From positions 682,001 to 746,000 of the forward strand of contig NW_026060238.1 of NCBI RefSeq assembly GCF_024166365.1: a stretch of 64,000 nucleotides of DNA. Reading direction: 5' to 3'. Origin of the DNA: Elephas maximus indicus (taxonomy: Eukaryota > Chordata > Mammalia > Proboscidea > Elephantidae). Both the position numbers and the translations under genes were made by a program. This document shows positions 47,558 through 58,111 of the stretch, piece by piece. Position 1 is the stretch's first letter; the number at the start of each line of letters is the position of its first letter. Below the pieces are notes generated by a model. That model did no database searches and had not been told where the DNA came from. It was given only the letters and a program-made list of their open reading frames with translations.

Positions 47558-48081
47558 TGTTATGGATTAAATTGCACCCCTCCCATCCAAAATGTGTGTC
47601 AACTTGGCTATGCCATGATTGCCAGTAGCATATGATTGTCCACCATTTTGTCATCTGATGTGATTTTCCATGTGTAGTAAAATCGTGCCACCATGAAGTT
47701 AATGAGGCAGGATTAGAAGCAGTTACATAAATGAGGTAGGCTCAATCTACAGGATTGGATAGTATGTTGAGTCAATATCTTTGGAAATATAAAAAAGAGA
47801 AGCAAGCAGAGAGACGGGGGACCTCATACCACAAAGAAAAACCACCAAGAACATAGCACATCCTTTGGACCTGGGGTCCCCAAAATGAGAAGCTCCTCTA
47901 CCAGGGGAAAATTGATGACAAAGACCTCACTGCAGAGCCAACAGAGAAAGAAAGCCTCCCCTGAAGCTGGCATCCTGAATTAGGACTTCTAGACCCCTAG
48001 ACTGTGAGAGAATAAATTTCTCTTTGTTAAAGCCATCCACATGTGGTATTTCTGTTATAGCAGCACTAGATAACTAAGACA
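47558..48081 (-). mobile_element. Solo LTR, MaLR/ERVL-like family (copy C)
   Basis: 524 bp with a perfect 5-bp duplication ATGGC (47553-47557 and 48082-48086). It ends TTTCTGTTATAGCAGCACTA ... AAGACA. Read on the minus strand it begins TGTCTTAGTTATCTAGTGCT and matches copies B and D along the whole length. An AATAAA is visible only on the non-transcribed strand (GAGAATAAATTTCTC), so I make no poly-A call. Confidence 0.9.
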
Positions 48082-48529
48082 ATGGCATATCTATTATTTA
48101 TGTGGTCTTGAATAGAAATCATTTAGTTTTTATTTGTGTTCAAATTTGTTTTACAATCTTTCAAAGCAACAATTTTTAGTCATCTACTTTTCCTTGGCAG
48201 AAAGAAGAGTGTTAGTTCATGTGACTATATTCATGGGCCTGAGAACTTTCACTCACACAGTTTGTTTTTTCAATATACTTGTTAAAAATTACTCGAGCCT
48301 TATCAGATAAATGATGGTCAAATATTTTTTCCATTCTATCGATTACATTTTCATTTTCTTGGTAGTGTCATTTAATGCAGAAAACTTTTCATGAAATGGA
48401 GAAAAGAATACTTGCTTTTAATGTACAAATATGTAATTTGTATGATAATTTTTTTTACAAAGAATGAGCAGGATCAAGATACACAGAACATTATTGAAAT
48501 TAAGACATTATTTATCTGAATTAGTTGGT

Positions 48530-48892
48530 TTTACATTAAGATGTTAATTGTAACCCACAAGAAATCATTAAGAAAATAACCTGAAAAGTATGCTGTAAAA
48601 GATACAATAAATAAATTTAAAGGTACACTAAGACGTACCAATTTAACACAAAAGAAACGAGCAATCCAGGAATAGACTAATAAAAAAAAGACATAAGCAT
48701 ACTAAAAAAAAAAGGAAGACATGAGTCCTACTTTATCAGTAATTAAATTTAAACAGTGAAACAACCCAATTGAAAGGCAGAGATTGGAAACATAGTCTAA
48801 AAAGAGAACATAACCCAAATATATGTCTATTATAGGAACTCTTTAGATTAAAAGACACAAATGGATTGAAAATAGGATTTAAAAGATAGGCC
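48530..48892 (+). mobile_element. Ancient L1/HAL1-like fragment, left part
   Basis: AAGAAATCATTAAGAAAATA, AGCAATCCAGGAATAGAC and AAAGGCAGAGATTGGAAACA follow the order of old LINE ORF2 DNA on the + strand. It appears to continue at 49.69-50.33 kb after the LTR. Confidence 0.5.
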
Positions 48893-48999
48893 ATGTATTC
48901 CGGATTGATAGTGTCTCTGAAATATATATGTTGAAGTGCTAAAAATTGTACCTGGAAGTTATGACCTTGTTTGGGAAAATAGCGCTATTCTTTGAAGAC

Positions 49000-49093
49000 A
49001 AAAGAAAAACCTTTGCCATCCTGTTGATTATAACTCATAGTAACCATATAGGACAGAGTAGAACCACCCCATAGGGTTTCCAAAGAGCAGCAG
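49000..49093 (-). mobile_element. AfroSINE 3' fragment
   Basis: TTATAACTCATAGTAACCAT, GACAGAGTAGAACCACCCCA and GGGTTTCCAAAGAGCAGCAG form the complement of the SINE 3' half; the head is missing. Confidence 0.8.
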
Positions 49094-49290
49094 AAGATAT
49101 TGTCACTTAAGCCATACCAGAGTAGGATAAGTCTTATTCCATTCTGAGTGGTATCTTAAAAGAAGATAACAGACAGGGAGATGGAAAGAAACACACAAAG
49201 TAAGACAGATGTCAGGTGATAATGGAGGCAGACACATCTATAAGCATCCATAAGCATGCCAAGAATTGCAAAGGGCTACAAAAAGCTACA

Positions 49291-49467
49291 AGGAGCCCTG
49301 ACGGTGCAGTAGCTAATAGCTCGGCTCCCAAACGAAATGTTAGCAGTTGGAATCCACCAGCCGCTCTTTGAAAACCCCATGAGAAAGTTCCACTCTATCC
49401 CATAGGGTTGCTATGAGTTGGAATTGACTCAACCACAACAGTTTTTTTTTTTGTTTGTTTTGTTTTT
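49291..49467 (+). mobile_element. AfroSINE with ~14-bp target duplication
   Basis: Starts AGGAGCCCTGACGGTGCAGT, carries GCAGTTGGAATCCACCAG and ends GAATTGACTCAACCACAACA with a T/G-rich tail. The near-perfect duplication is GGCTACAAAAAGCT (49274-49287) and GGCTGCAAGAAGCT (49468-49481). Confidence 0.9.
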
Positions 49468-49661
49468 GGCTGCAAGAAGCTGAGACAGGAAGGACCTTTC
49501 CGTAGAAAAAACAGAGAGAGAGCTCATAGACCCATTAATGAATTTGGGCCTCCAGTCTTCAGAATTGAGACAATAAATTCTGTTCTTCAAAGCCATTTAC
49601 TTTGTAGTATTTTGTTATGGCAGCACTAGGAATCTAACATACCATGTGAGAAGTAGCCAAA

Positions 49662-50330
49662 AAAAAAAAAAAAAAAAAAAAAGAGCTGGGTTGTCTATAA
49701 TAATACCTGACGTATTAGACTTTAAGACAAAAAAGTTACAGGATACAAATAATATTTTATAATTATAAAGTGTCAATCTATTGGGCAGAATAAACAATTA
49801 TAAACATATATTCACCTAACATTTCACAATAATAGAGACTTCAATAACTTATTTTCACTAATGGATATAAATCTAGGCAGTATACATGGGACATACTCCA
49901 GAGTGACCATATACCAGACTATAAAACAAACAAAAAAACAAACCTAAATAATACAAAAGAATTGAAATGATACAAAATATGTTCTTTGACCAAAATACAA
50001 TTAAATTAGAAATCAACAACAGAAGAAAATATAAGAAAATCACAAATTATGTAAATTAAACAGTGCACTCCTAAATAACAAATGAGCCAAAGAATAAATC
50101 ACAAAGAGAGTTTAAAAATAATATTTTTTAGATAAAAGGAAGTGAAAAACAGCATGATAAAACATATGGATTGCAGCTTTAGAATCATTTATAGAGAAAT
50201 TAATAGCTCCAAGTGCCTATGTTAAAAAGGAAGACAGATCTCAAATCAATAAACAAATGTTTTACCTTTGGAAACAGGAAAAAGAAGAGTAAAATGGCAC
50301 AAAACAAACAAAAGAGCGTACATATTATAT
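49662..50330 (+). mobile_element. A-run plus ancient L1/HAL1-like fragment, right part
   Basis: A ~22-bp A-run (49662-49682) is followed by AGACTTTAAGACAAAAAAGT, GACTTCAATAACTTATTTTC, TATACCAGACTATAAAACAA and TAGAAATCAACAACAGAAGA, typical of old LINE ORF2 DNA on the + strand. No frame remains. Confidence 0.55.
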
Positions 50331-50389
50331 GATTTTATTTATATGAAGTTCTAGTAAATGAAAACTAATTGTAGATCCATTGTTGCCTG

Positions 50390-50475
50390 TATAAATGTAG
50401 ATGTAGGTGTTAATATTGATGTAGATATATATATAAATATTTGACTTAATAACTATATATATATATATATATTTT
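50390..50475. repeat. (TA)n-rich microsatellite
   Basis: GATATATATATAAATATTTG and a second run of ~11 AT dinucleotides at 50452-50473. Confidence 0.85.
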
Positions 50476-50990
50476 GTGAAACCAAAACATTCACCAATGA
50501 GAGGACGGTACAAGAGTTTCAAATCTTTGATTAAAATATATTTATTGAGTATAAATTATGTCACCTTTACAAGGCACTAGAGATATAAATATAAAACAAC
50601 CAAGGCCTGTTTCTTCCAGATTAGGTAGTAATTTAATAGAAACAGGTTTATGTACAAATAATTTCAGTAGAGTAAGCTAAGAGGACAAAGTTTTGAGAGC
50701 AAGAGGAGATAGCACCTAATCTTGGCTTTACACAAAGGGAAGATTTCAAAGAATTTATTAAATTTAGACCAAACCTTAAAGAAAAGTATGGGTGTATATG
50801 TGCGTGTATTTGTGTGTATGTGTGCACGTCTGAAAATGCCTAGTGTTTACGGGAATAAATGAAAGATTTGATGTTGTTAGTGCAAATGTTGCACAGGGCC
50901 TAGGTTCTGGGTTGCACAGGGTTAGTTTAAGAACAACAAAAAGGAGAAATAACTGATCTCCCAACACTTGTCCAAAATAATTTTCTACAA
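50476..50990. other. Non-coding DNA
   Basis: There is a short TG-rich tract at 50791-50825 (TATGTGCGTGTATTTGTGTG). Nothing else is recognised. Confidence 0.35.
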
Positions 50991-50994
50991 TAAT

Positions 50995-51140
50995 AGAAAT
51001 GTTCTATAATCTGTGCTGCCTGATACATTAGCCACTAGACACATGTGGCTACTGACCATTTTAGATACGGCTAGTGTGACTAAGGTACTGAATTGCTATT
51101 TTATTTCATCCATATTGAAATTTAAACAACCGCAAAAGTA
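50995..51140 (+). mobile_element. MER5A-like hAT DNA transposon fragment
   Basis: ATGTTCTATAATCTGTGCTG, CATTAGCCACTAGACACATG, TGGCTACTGACCATTTTAGA and CGGCTAGTGTGACTAAGG follow the MER5A (Charlie-derived MITE) order. It is non-autonomous and fossil. Confidence 0.75.
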
Positions 51141-51384
51141 ACTTACTCCTGAGCAAGGCCGATACTTGGTTATTAGTTCAAATTCAAATAATATTACTGC
51201 TTTAAAGATGAAGCACAGGACATTCTGGAAACATGTAAGAGTTTGAGAGACTCAGAGAAGACTTCTCCGAGAGAGTACAATTAAAGTACAAATGAATTGA
51301 GGTGCCAGAGAAACCACCTCTAGCAGACAGAAGAACACATGTGAATGTCCTGAAGGAGAAGAGAAAGTGTCAGATTGTTAAAGA

Positions 51385-52660
51385 AACAAACAACGAAGAA
51401 TGAGTATCTCAAAATGACAAAAGCGAGCGACATGCTCATCGATAGGTAGAATCAACATTGTGAAAATATCAATTCTACCCAAAGCAATCCACAAATACAA
51501 AGCAATTCTCATCCAAATACGAACAACATTCTTCAAAGAAGTGGAAAAACTAATCATTAACTTTATGTGGAAATGAAAGAGGCCCCACATAAGTAAAGTA
51601 GTATTGAAGAAGAAGAATTCACTAGGAAGACTCACACTACCTGGCCTCAGAATCTACTGTATGGCTACAGTAGCCTGAACAGTCTGGTACTGGTACAGTG
51701 ACAGCTACATTGACCAGTGGAACAGAATTGAGAACCCAGGTGTAAATCCATCCTCCTACAATCACCTGATCTTGGAAAAGGGCCCAAAATCCATCAAATG
51801 TGGAAAGATAGTCTTTTTAACAAATTCTGCTGGCAAAACTGGATGTCCCTCTGCAAAAAATGAAACAGGGCCCATACCTCACACCATACACAAAAACTAA
51901 TTAAAAATGGATCAAACACCTAAATATAAAATAAAAAACCATAAAGATCATAGGAGAAAAAATAGGATCAATGCTAGAGGCCGTAATACATGTCATTAAC
52001 GGGATACAAACCATAACTAACAAGACTCAAACTCTAGAATATAAGTTAGATTACTGGAATTTTCTAAAAATTAAACACTCATGCTCATCAAAAGACTTCA
52101 GCAAAAGAATAAAAAAAGAACTTAGACTTGGAAAAATCTCTGGCTATGACAAATTCAACAGAAGTCTAATCTCTAAATTCTACAGGAAAATCCAATACCT
52201 CTACAACAAAAAGACAAATAATCCAATTAAAAAATGGGCAAAGGATATTAACAGACACTTCACCAAAGAAGGCACTCAAGTGACTAACAGACACATGAGG
52301 AAATGACCGTGATCACCAGTCAATAGAGAATTGGAAATTGATACTACATTGAGATACCATTTCACCCCAACATTACTGGCATAAATAAAATAAAATAAAA
52401 CACACATGTTGAAGAATTTGTGGGGAGACTGGAACTCTTATGCACTACTAGTGGGAATGCAAAATGGTATGACCATTTTGAAAAACGATATGGCCATTCT
52501 TTGGAAAGCTAGAAAGAGAATACCATAAGATCCAACAGTCCTACTCCTAGGAATGTATCTTAGAGAAATAAGAGCTGTCACATGAATAGAAAAATGCATA
52601 CCCATGTTCATTGCAGCATTTTTCACAATAGCAAAAAGTTTGCTCATAAAAGACTCGAGG
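51385..52660 (+). mobile_element. Old L1, ORF2 C-terminal part, plus strand
   Basis: ATCGATAGGTAGAATCAACA, CAGTAGCCTGAACAGTCTGG, ATTGACCAGTGGAACAGAAT and TTCATTGCAGCATTTTTCAC follow L1 ORF2 through the C-terminal third. A 111-codon open remnant at 51971-52306 encodes LKIKHSCSSKDFSKRIKKEL, the region just upstream of the Cys-rich tail. It is opposite in orientation to the younger L1s. Confidence 0.85.
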
Positions 52661-52883
52661 GGATTAAATGAAATAAAAGGAAAAATGAGAAAGAAATCTC
52701 CTGTAGAGACTGATGTTCCTGTCTACCAATTACGTACAAAAAAAAAAAAAAAGGAGAGAGAATTGTCAATTCCTTTAAGTACAAAACTAAGGGGATATTC
52801 TCCCAAAAGATAACCAGAAATGATTTAAACTCTATATAAGATGTCAACAGCATTCTGCTATTCCACTCCCATGGGGTCTTGTT

Positions 52884-53035
52884 GTTTAGAAATTTATCCA
52901 CGTCTGTATCTGAATCGTAATAAGAGAATTGCCCTTCACAGTTGCTCAGTAACTGGCTGCTCATCACTTGGACCCTATGTTAAATACATTTTGAAATGGT
53001 GATATTTAAGTTATTTGGTGGTATGCAATCTACTC
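52884..53035 (+). repeat. Local direct repeat, unit 1 (~152 bp)
   Basis: It aligns with 53746-53896 at roughly 85% by eye. Shared blocks are TTTAGAAATTTATC, AATAAGAGAATTG, CACAGTTGCTCAGTA, CTGGCTGCTCATCAC and GGTGATATTTAAGTTA. I do not recognise the sequence as a known family. Confidence 0.85.
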
Positions 53036-53161
53036 TCAACTCCCATGGGGCTGTTGAGGTCAGATGTTTAACTCGAAAAGGAACTTTTGTCTCCATTAGG
53101 CAATATATTAAGATTCTGTTACCTTGATTGTTTCCCATCCCAATACTTGAGAAAAAAATAC

Positions 53162-53706
53162 GTCGTTGTTGTTAGTTGCCATCGTCACTATGAGTCAGAA
53201 TTGACTCGATGGCAATGTTTTTTTTTTTTTTTTTTAATAGTGACACCATGTATAACAGGGCAAGAAGCTTCCTGGTCCTGTGCCATCCTCAAAATCATTG
53301 CCATGTTTGAGCTCATTGTTGTAGTCACTGTGTCAATCCATGTCTTTGAGGGTCTTCCTCTTTTTCACTGACCCTTTACTTTATCAAGCATAATGGTCTT
53401 CACCAGGGACTTATCCCTCCTGAAAACATATCCAAAGTACTTGAAAGAAAGTCTCGGCACCCTTGCTTCAAAAAAGTATTCTGGCTGTACTTCTTCCAAG
53501 ATAGATTTGTTCATTCTTCTGGCAGTCACTGGCATATTCAATATTCTTCACCAACACCTAGTTCATTGTCCAACTTTCACATTCATATGAGGTCATTGAA
53601 AATACCATAGCTTCGGTCAGGCACACCTTGGTCTTCAAAGTGACATCGTTGCTTCTTAACACTTTAAGGAGGTCTTTTGTGGCAGCTTTTCCCAGAGCAA
53701 TTCTGT
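53162..53706 (-). mobile_element. RTE/BovB-type LINE fragment, 5'-truncated
   Basis: GTTGTTGTTAGTTGCCATCG is the 3' end. TGAGCTCATTGTTGTAGTCA with TGTGTCAATCCATG, and CACACCTTGGTCTTCAAAGT, match the RTE at 11.75-12.2 kb in the same order. An atypical GAATTGACTCGATGGCAATG plus ~17 T (53198-53236) sits just inside the 3' end and looks like a + strand SINE tail. Confidence 0.85.
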
Positions 53707-53745
53707 TAAACATATAATATGAGATATTTCATTCTGAGATCATAT

Positions 53746-53896
53746 TATTTAGAAATTTATCTATGTCTGTATTTGAATCCTAATAAGAGAATTGTCCTCA
53801 CAGTTGCTCAGTATCTGGCTGCTCATCACTCGGACTCTATGTTAACTCAATTTCGAGATGGTGATATTTAAGTTACATGGTGGTGTGCAATTTACT
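53746..53896 (+). repeat. Local direct repeat, unit 2 (~151 bp)
   Basis: Partner of 52884-53035, same orientation, 862 bp downstream. The RTE fragment lies between the two. Confidence 0.85.
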
Positions 53897-54289
53897 TCCA
53901 AATATATCTAAGTGTGGGGATGAGAATAGAAATTTTAAGAAAAGCCTTTTTATTTCCCTTCCACAGACATCTATAGTTAAGAGAAGTCATGGTCCTCATT
54001 TATCTTTGATGTAGCTTTTTCTTACTGGTTTTTTTAAGAAAATAATTTTCCTGGTCCCAGCTTGATATCTCTGCATGTGCAATAACTAACCACTGTGCAT
54101 GGGACTTAATTTGGCTTCCTTTCCCCATTGTATGAGTCCTAGTAAAGTCCAATACCTATATCAACGCCTTTTTCATGTCTGTTACCTCTATTAACCTTTT
54201 TCAGGACTCATTCACAATATCTTTCTAGATAGTGCAGATTTATCTTACTTTTCCAGTAGCTCAATCATTCATCTTAAAGCATATATATA

Positions 54290-54503
54290 TATAAAACCAA
54301 ATCAAACCAGTTGCCCCTGAGTCAATTCCAACTCACAATGACCCTATAGAACAGAGTTGAATTGCCCCATAAGGTTTCTAAGGCTCTGAATCTTTATGGA
54401 AGCAGACTGCTACACCTTTCTCCTGTGGGATAGGCTGGTGAGTTCAAATTACTTACCTTTTGATTAGCATCAGAACACTTAACTACTGTGCCAGCAGAAC
54501 TCA
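54290..54503 (-). mobile_element. AfroSINE, long form
   Basis: The tail complement GAGTCAATTCCAACTCACAA is followed by the long-form insert GAATCTTTATGGAAGCAGAC with CTCCTGTGGGATAGG, and the head complement TTAACTACTGTGCCAGCAG. The long-form insert recurs in the copy at 3162. Confidence 0.85.
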
Positions 54504-54605
54504 TATATAGGTGTGTATATATATATATATGAACCCACCAGAGCTCATATATACATGTATTTATACACACACACACATATATATACCCACACAAATATAC
54601 AAAAT
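54504..54605. repeat. TA/CA-rich microsatellite
   Basis: Runs of TATATATATATATG and ACACACACACACATATATAT flank a short GAACCCACCAGAGCTCATAT piece that may be a second scrap of SINE head. Confidence 0.75.
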
Positions 54606-54678
54606 ACAAGTATATTTTTTATTTCTTTCAGTAATTTGAGGCTTTTTGTGCCAGAGATGTATTTTTCAAATTACCTGC

Positions 54679-55203
54679 TGTCTCAGCTATCTAGTGCTGC
54701 TATAACAGAAGTACCACAAGTGGATGGATGGCTTTAACATAGAGAAAATTTTTCTCTCACAGCATAGCAGTCTGGAAGTCTGAATTCAGGGTGCTAGCTC
54801 CAGGAGAAGGCCTTCTCCCTCTGTTGGCTCTGGGGGAAAGGCCTTGTCATCAATATTTCCCAGTCAAGAGATCCTAAGCACAGGGACCCCCGGTCCAAAG
54901 GATACTCTATTCTCTTGGCTCTTGTTTCTTGGTGGTATGATGACCCCCTGTCTCTCTGCTTGCTTCTCTCTTTTATATCTCAAAAGAGATTGACTTAAAA
55001 CACAATGCAGTCTTGTAGATTGAGTCCTTCCTCATTAACGTAACTGCCACTAATCCTACCTCATTAACATCATAGAGGTAGGGTTTACAGTGTGTAGGAA
55101 AATCACATCACTCGACAAAATGGTGGACCATCACACAATACTGGGAATCATGGTCTAGCCGAGTTGACACACATTTTTGGTGGACACAATTCAACCCATA
55201 ACT
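54679..55203 (+). mobile_element. Solo LTR, MaLR/ERVL-like family (copy D)
   Basis: Starts TGTCTCAGCTATCTAGTGCT and ends TGGACACAATTCAACCCATA then ACT. The 5-bp duplication is CCTGC/TCTGC (one mismatch). It is 525 bp and aligns with copy C in full. The final ACA has changed to ACT. Confidence 0.88.
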
Positions 55204-55289
55204 TCTGCCATATTTTAAGAAGTGAAAGACCCTTCTCCTTCCTTAAGTTTTTAAGTATAGATACTTTATTAAAAATATTATTAACCAGA

Positions 55290-55785
55290 TGGTGCCCGGT
55301 CACAACCGATGCCTGCCCTGACAGGGAGCACAACAGAGAACCCCTGAGGGAGCAGGAGAACAGTGGGATGCAGACCCCAAATTCTCATAAAAAGACCAGG
55401 CTTAATGGTCTGACTGAGACTAGAAGAATCCCAGCTCTCATGGTCCCCAAACCTTTTGTTGGCCCAGGACAGGAACCAACTCCTCAGACATGGATTGGAC
55501 TAGACAATGGGTTGGAGAGAGATGCTGATGAGGAGTGAGCTACTTGTATCAGGTGGACACTTGAGACTGTGTTGGCATCTCCTGTCTAGAGGGGAAATGG
55601 GAGGGTAGAGAGGGTTAGAAACTGTTAAAACGGTCCCAAAAGGACAGACTGGAAGGAGGGAGCGGGCTGACTCATTAGGGGGAGAGTATATGGGAGTATG
55701 TAGTAATGTGTACATAAGTTTATATGTGAGAGACTGACTTGATTTGTAAACTTTCACTTAAAACACAATAAAAATTATTTAAAAA
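55290..55785 (+). mobile_element. L1 3' UTR, severely 5'-truncated
   Basis: It is the reverse complement of the 3' UTR at 5431-6000 and 40595-41100: CCTGACAGGGAGCACAACAG, CAGACCCCAAATTCTCATAA, GATTTGTAAACTTTCACTTA, then AAACACAATAAAAATT as poly-A signal and tail. Unlike the nearby full L1s it lies on the + strand. Confidence 0.9.
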
Positions 55786-55829
55786 TATGTATATTATTGA
55801 TACCGTAAACAACAGGGTTAAATGGTTCC

Positions 55830-56325
55830 CCTTCCTCCCATCACACATGAGCCACATCACACACTTTTGATAAGAAATTCTGTGCAGCAGCTCGAGGCCA
55901 TCTTACTGCTTCTCTGCTCAAGTTTGCTTCGCTACCCACCAACCTTCCCCTCACTCCATTTGGACATGAGCAATAAGCTACAAGGCTGTCCTTAGATAAA
56001 CTTCATGTTTCATACCCTCCTAAAAACCACATGCCCCCAGCCACCATATTGCACCGCCTACCGTACCCCGTATGTGTTAATTTCCTGAAAATGTCTGCCA
56101 GTTCTTAGAAACTTCATGAATTATGCAGAAGTTCCCTATCACAAACCCTGCAACTGCACTAGAATCCCCAACCTCAGGGAGCTTGATTCGAGACTTAATC
56201 TCTGAGCTCCTTGCTTGACCGGCTTGCAATAAAGTCTGTTTTCTCTTTTTCAAAGGCCTCATGTCTCTCAATTGACTCAAGGAGTCGCACCGGACAGGAC
56301 CCACCCTCACCAGGTTATAATACTA
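55830..56325 (+). mobile_element. Possible ERV solo LTR
   Basis: CTTGCAATAAAGTCTGTTTT (poly-A signal) followed by TTTTCAAAGGCCTCATGTC and GACTCAAGGAGTCGCACCGG resembles an R-U5 region of a gammaretrovirus-like LTR. C-rich DNA upstream would be U3. Termini and target duplication are not clear, and no internal sequence is present. Confidence 0.45.
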
Positions 56326-56369
56326 TAATGATGCATAGATTACCACATCTTTTACTGGTCAGTTAATTC

Positions 56370-56693
56370 ATTTTCTGTGTCTGTTATAACAACTTGCTAC
56401 AAACTGAGTGACTTAAAACAACAGAATTTTATTCTTCTACAGCTCAGGAGGCCAGAAATCCAAAGTCAGAGCCAAAATAAATGAGCCTTAATCAAGCTGT
56501 CATGGCAGAACCACACCACACACTCTTCAGAGGCTCCAGGGAAGAATCTGTTCATTGCCTCTTCCAGCTTCTGGTGGCTGTCTCTATTCCATGGCTGTTG
56601 CTGCATCATCCAATCTCTGCCTCTGTGGTCACATTGTCATCTCCGCCTGTGTCTTTATGAAATCTCTCTCTGCTTCTCCCTTCATTCTCCCTA
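56370..56693 (+). mobile_element. MLT1-like MaLR LTR, 3' part replaced by satellite
   Basis: TCTGTGTCTGTTATAACAAC, ACTGAGTGACTTAAAACAAC, TTATTCTTCTACAGCTCAGG, GGCCAGAAATCCAAAGTCAG and TTGCCTCTTCCAGCTTCTGG follow the order of the first two-thirds of an MLT1-type LTR. The expected C/T-rich stretch then passes into the TTCTATA array, and the 3' end of the LTR is not seen. Confidence 0.7.
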
Positions 56694-57391
56694 TATTCTT
56701 CTATATTTTATGTCCTTCTGTATTCTATATCCTTCTGTATTCTTCTATATCCTATATTCCATATTCTTCAATATTCTATATTCTTTTATTTTCTGTATTT
56801 TGTACTCTATATTCTTCTATATTCTGATACATTCTATATTCTTCTATATTCTGTATTCTCTTCCGTATTCTATATTATACATACTATATCCTATTTTCTT
56901 TGTTCTTCTGTATTCTATATTCTTCTATATTCTATACTGTTCTATATTCTATATCCTATATTCTATGTTCTATATTCCTCTATATTCTATATACTTCTAT
57001 ATTCTTTATTCTTCTGTATTCTACATTCTATGTTCAATATTCTGTGTTCTATATTCTATATATTATATTGTTCTATTTCCAGCTTCCATATTCTATATTC
57101 AATATTTTTCTATATTCATCTTTATTCTATACTCTATATTTCATATTCTACATTCTTCTATATTCTATAATTGATATTCTATATTCTCATCTTTATTATA
57201 TATTTTATATTCTACATTCTACATTATATATTCTTCTATTTTCTATATTCTATAGTCTTCTATATTCTGTATTCTATATTCTACGTTCCATATGCTATAT
57301 TCTATATTCCGCATTCTACATTCTATATTCCTCTATATGCTATAATCTATATTCTATTATATTCTGCATTTTATGTTCTATATTCTATATT
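56694..57391. repeat. Degenerate (TTCTATA)n satellite, left segment
   Basis: The unit is the heptamer TTCTATA, often spaced by an extra TTC to give TTCTTCTATA, with C/T and A/G variants (TTCTACA, TTCTGTA). No non-repeat DNA lies inside. It continues after the RTE at 58112. Confidence 0.92.
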
Positions 57392-58111
57392 TGAAGATCA
57401 TAGGCCACAGCCTTCAGTATGGACTGCAAGTCAACGTAAAGAAAACAAAAATCCTCACAACTGGACCCATGAGCAAAATCATATAAACGGAGAAAAGATT
57501 GAAGTTGTCAAGGATTTCGTTTTACCTGGATCCACAATCAACAGCCATGGAAGCAGCAGTCAAGAAATTAAAAGATGCATTGCACTGGGCAAATCTGCTG
57601 CAAAGGACCTCTTCAAAGTGTTGAAGAGCAAAGATGTCACCCTGAAGACTAAGGTGTGCCTGACCGAAGCCATGGTATTTTCAATCACATCATATGCATG
57701 TTAAAGCTGGACAATGAATAAGGAAGACCGAAGCAGAGTTGACGCCTTTGAATTGTGGTGTTGGCGAAGAATATTGAATATACCATGGACTGCCAAAAGA
57801 ACGAACACATCTGTCTTGGAAGAAGTGCAGCCAGAATGCTCCTTAGAGGCAAGGATGGCGAGACTGTGTCTTACATAATTTGGACATGTTGTCAGGAGGG
57901 ATGAATCCCTGGAGAAGGACATCATCCTTGGCAGAGTACAGGGTCAGTGGAAAAGAGGATGACCGTCAATGAGGTGGATCGACACAGTGGCTGCAACAAT
58001 GAGCTCAAGCACAACACCGGTTATAAGGATGGCGCAGGACCAACTCTGTTTCGTTCTTTTGTAAACAGGGTCTCTATGAGTCGGAACCGACTTGACAGCA
58101 CCTAACAACAA
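57392..58111 (+). mobile_element. RTE/BovB-type LINE fragment inserted in the satellite
   Basis: 720 bp, 5'-truncated, ending ACTTGACAGCACCTAACAAC, the same 3' end as at 11.74 kb. TATTCTATATT flanks both sides (57381-57391 and 58112-58122), a candidate 11-bp duplication that cannot be told from the array's own repeat. Confidence 0.9.
57405..58080 (+). pseudogene. RTE/BovB reverse transcriptase, C-terminal fragment
   Basis: The frame encodes NGEKIEVVKDFVLPGSTINS, RCIALGKSAAKDLFKVLKSK and KVCLTEAMVFSITSYAC, the region just after the RT core. It is stopped by TAA at 57702-57704, where the copy at 12.2 kb has a glutamate codon. Further stops follow in the same frame near 57.88 kb and beyond. The same protein segment is present at 12.12-12.42 kb on the other strand. 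Confidence 0.85.

Larger units (their letters stand above)
48893..49641 (-). mobile_element. MLT1-like MaLR LTR carrying two AfroSINEs
   Basis: On the minus strand it starts TGTTAGATTCCTAGTGCTGC and its complement contains GAGACAATAAATTCTG, CCTCCAGTCTTCAGAATTG and TTATGACCTTGTTTGGGAAA, the usual order of MLT1-type LTRs. The total is 749 bp, of which about 270 bp is SINE sequence. Confidence 0.75.

Noticed and set aside
48901..49640. The LTR here as a sixth member of the solo LTR family A-E
   Set aside because: Its ends are similar but the body follows the MLT1 order instead, with different lengths and blocks; listed separately.
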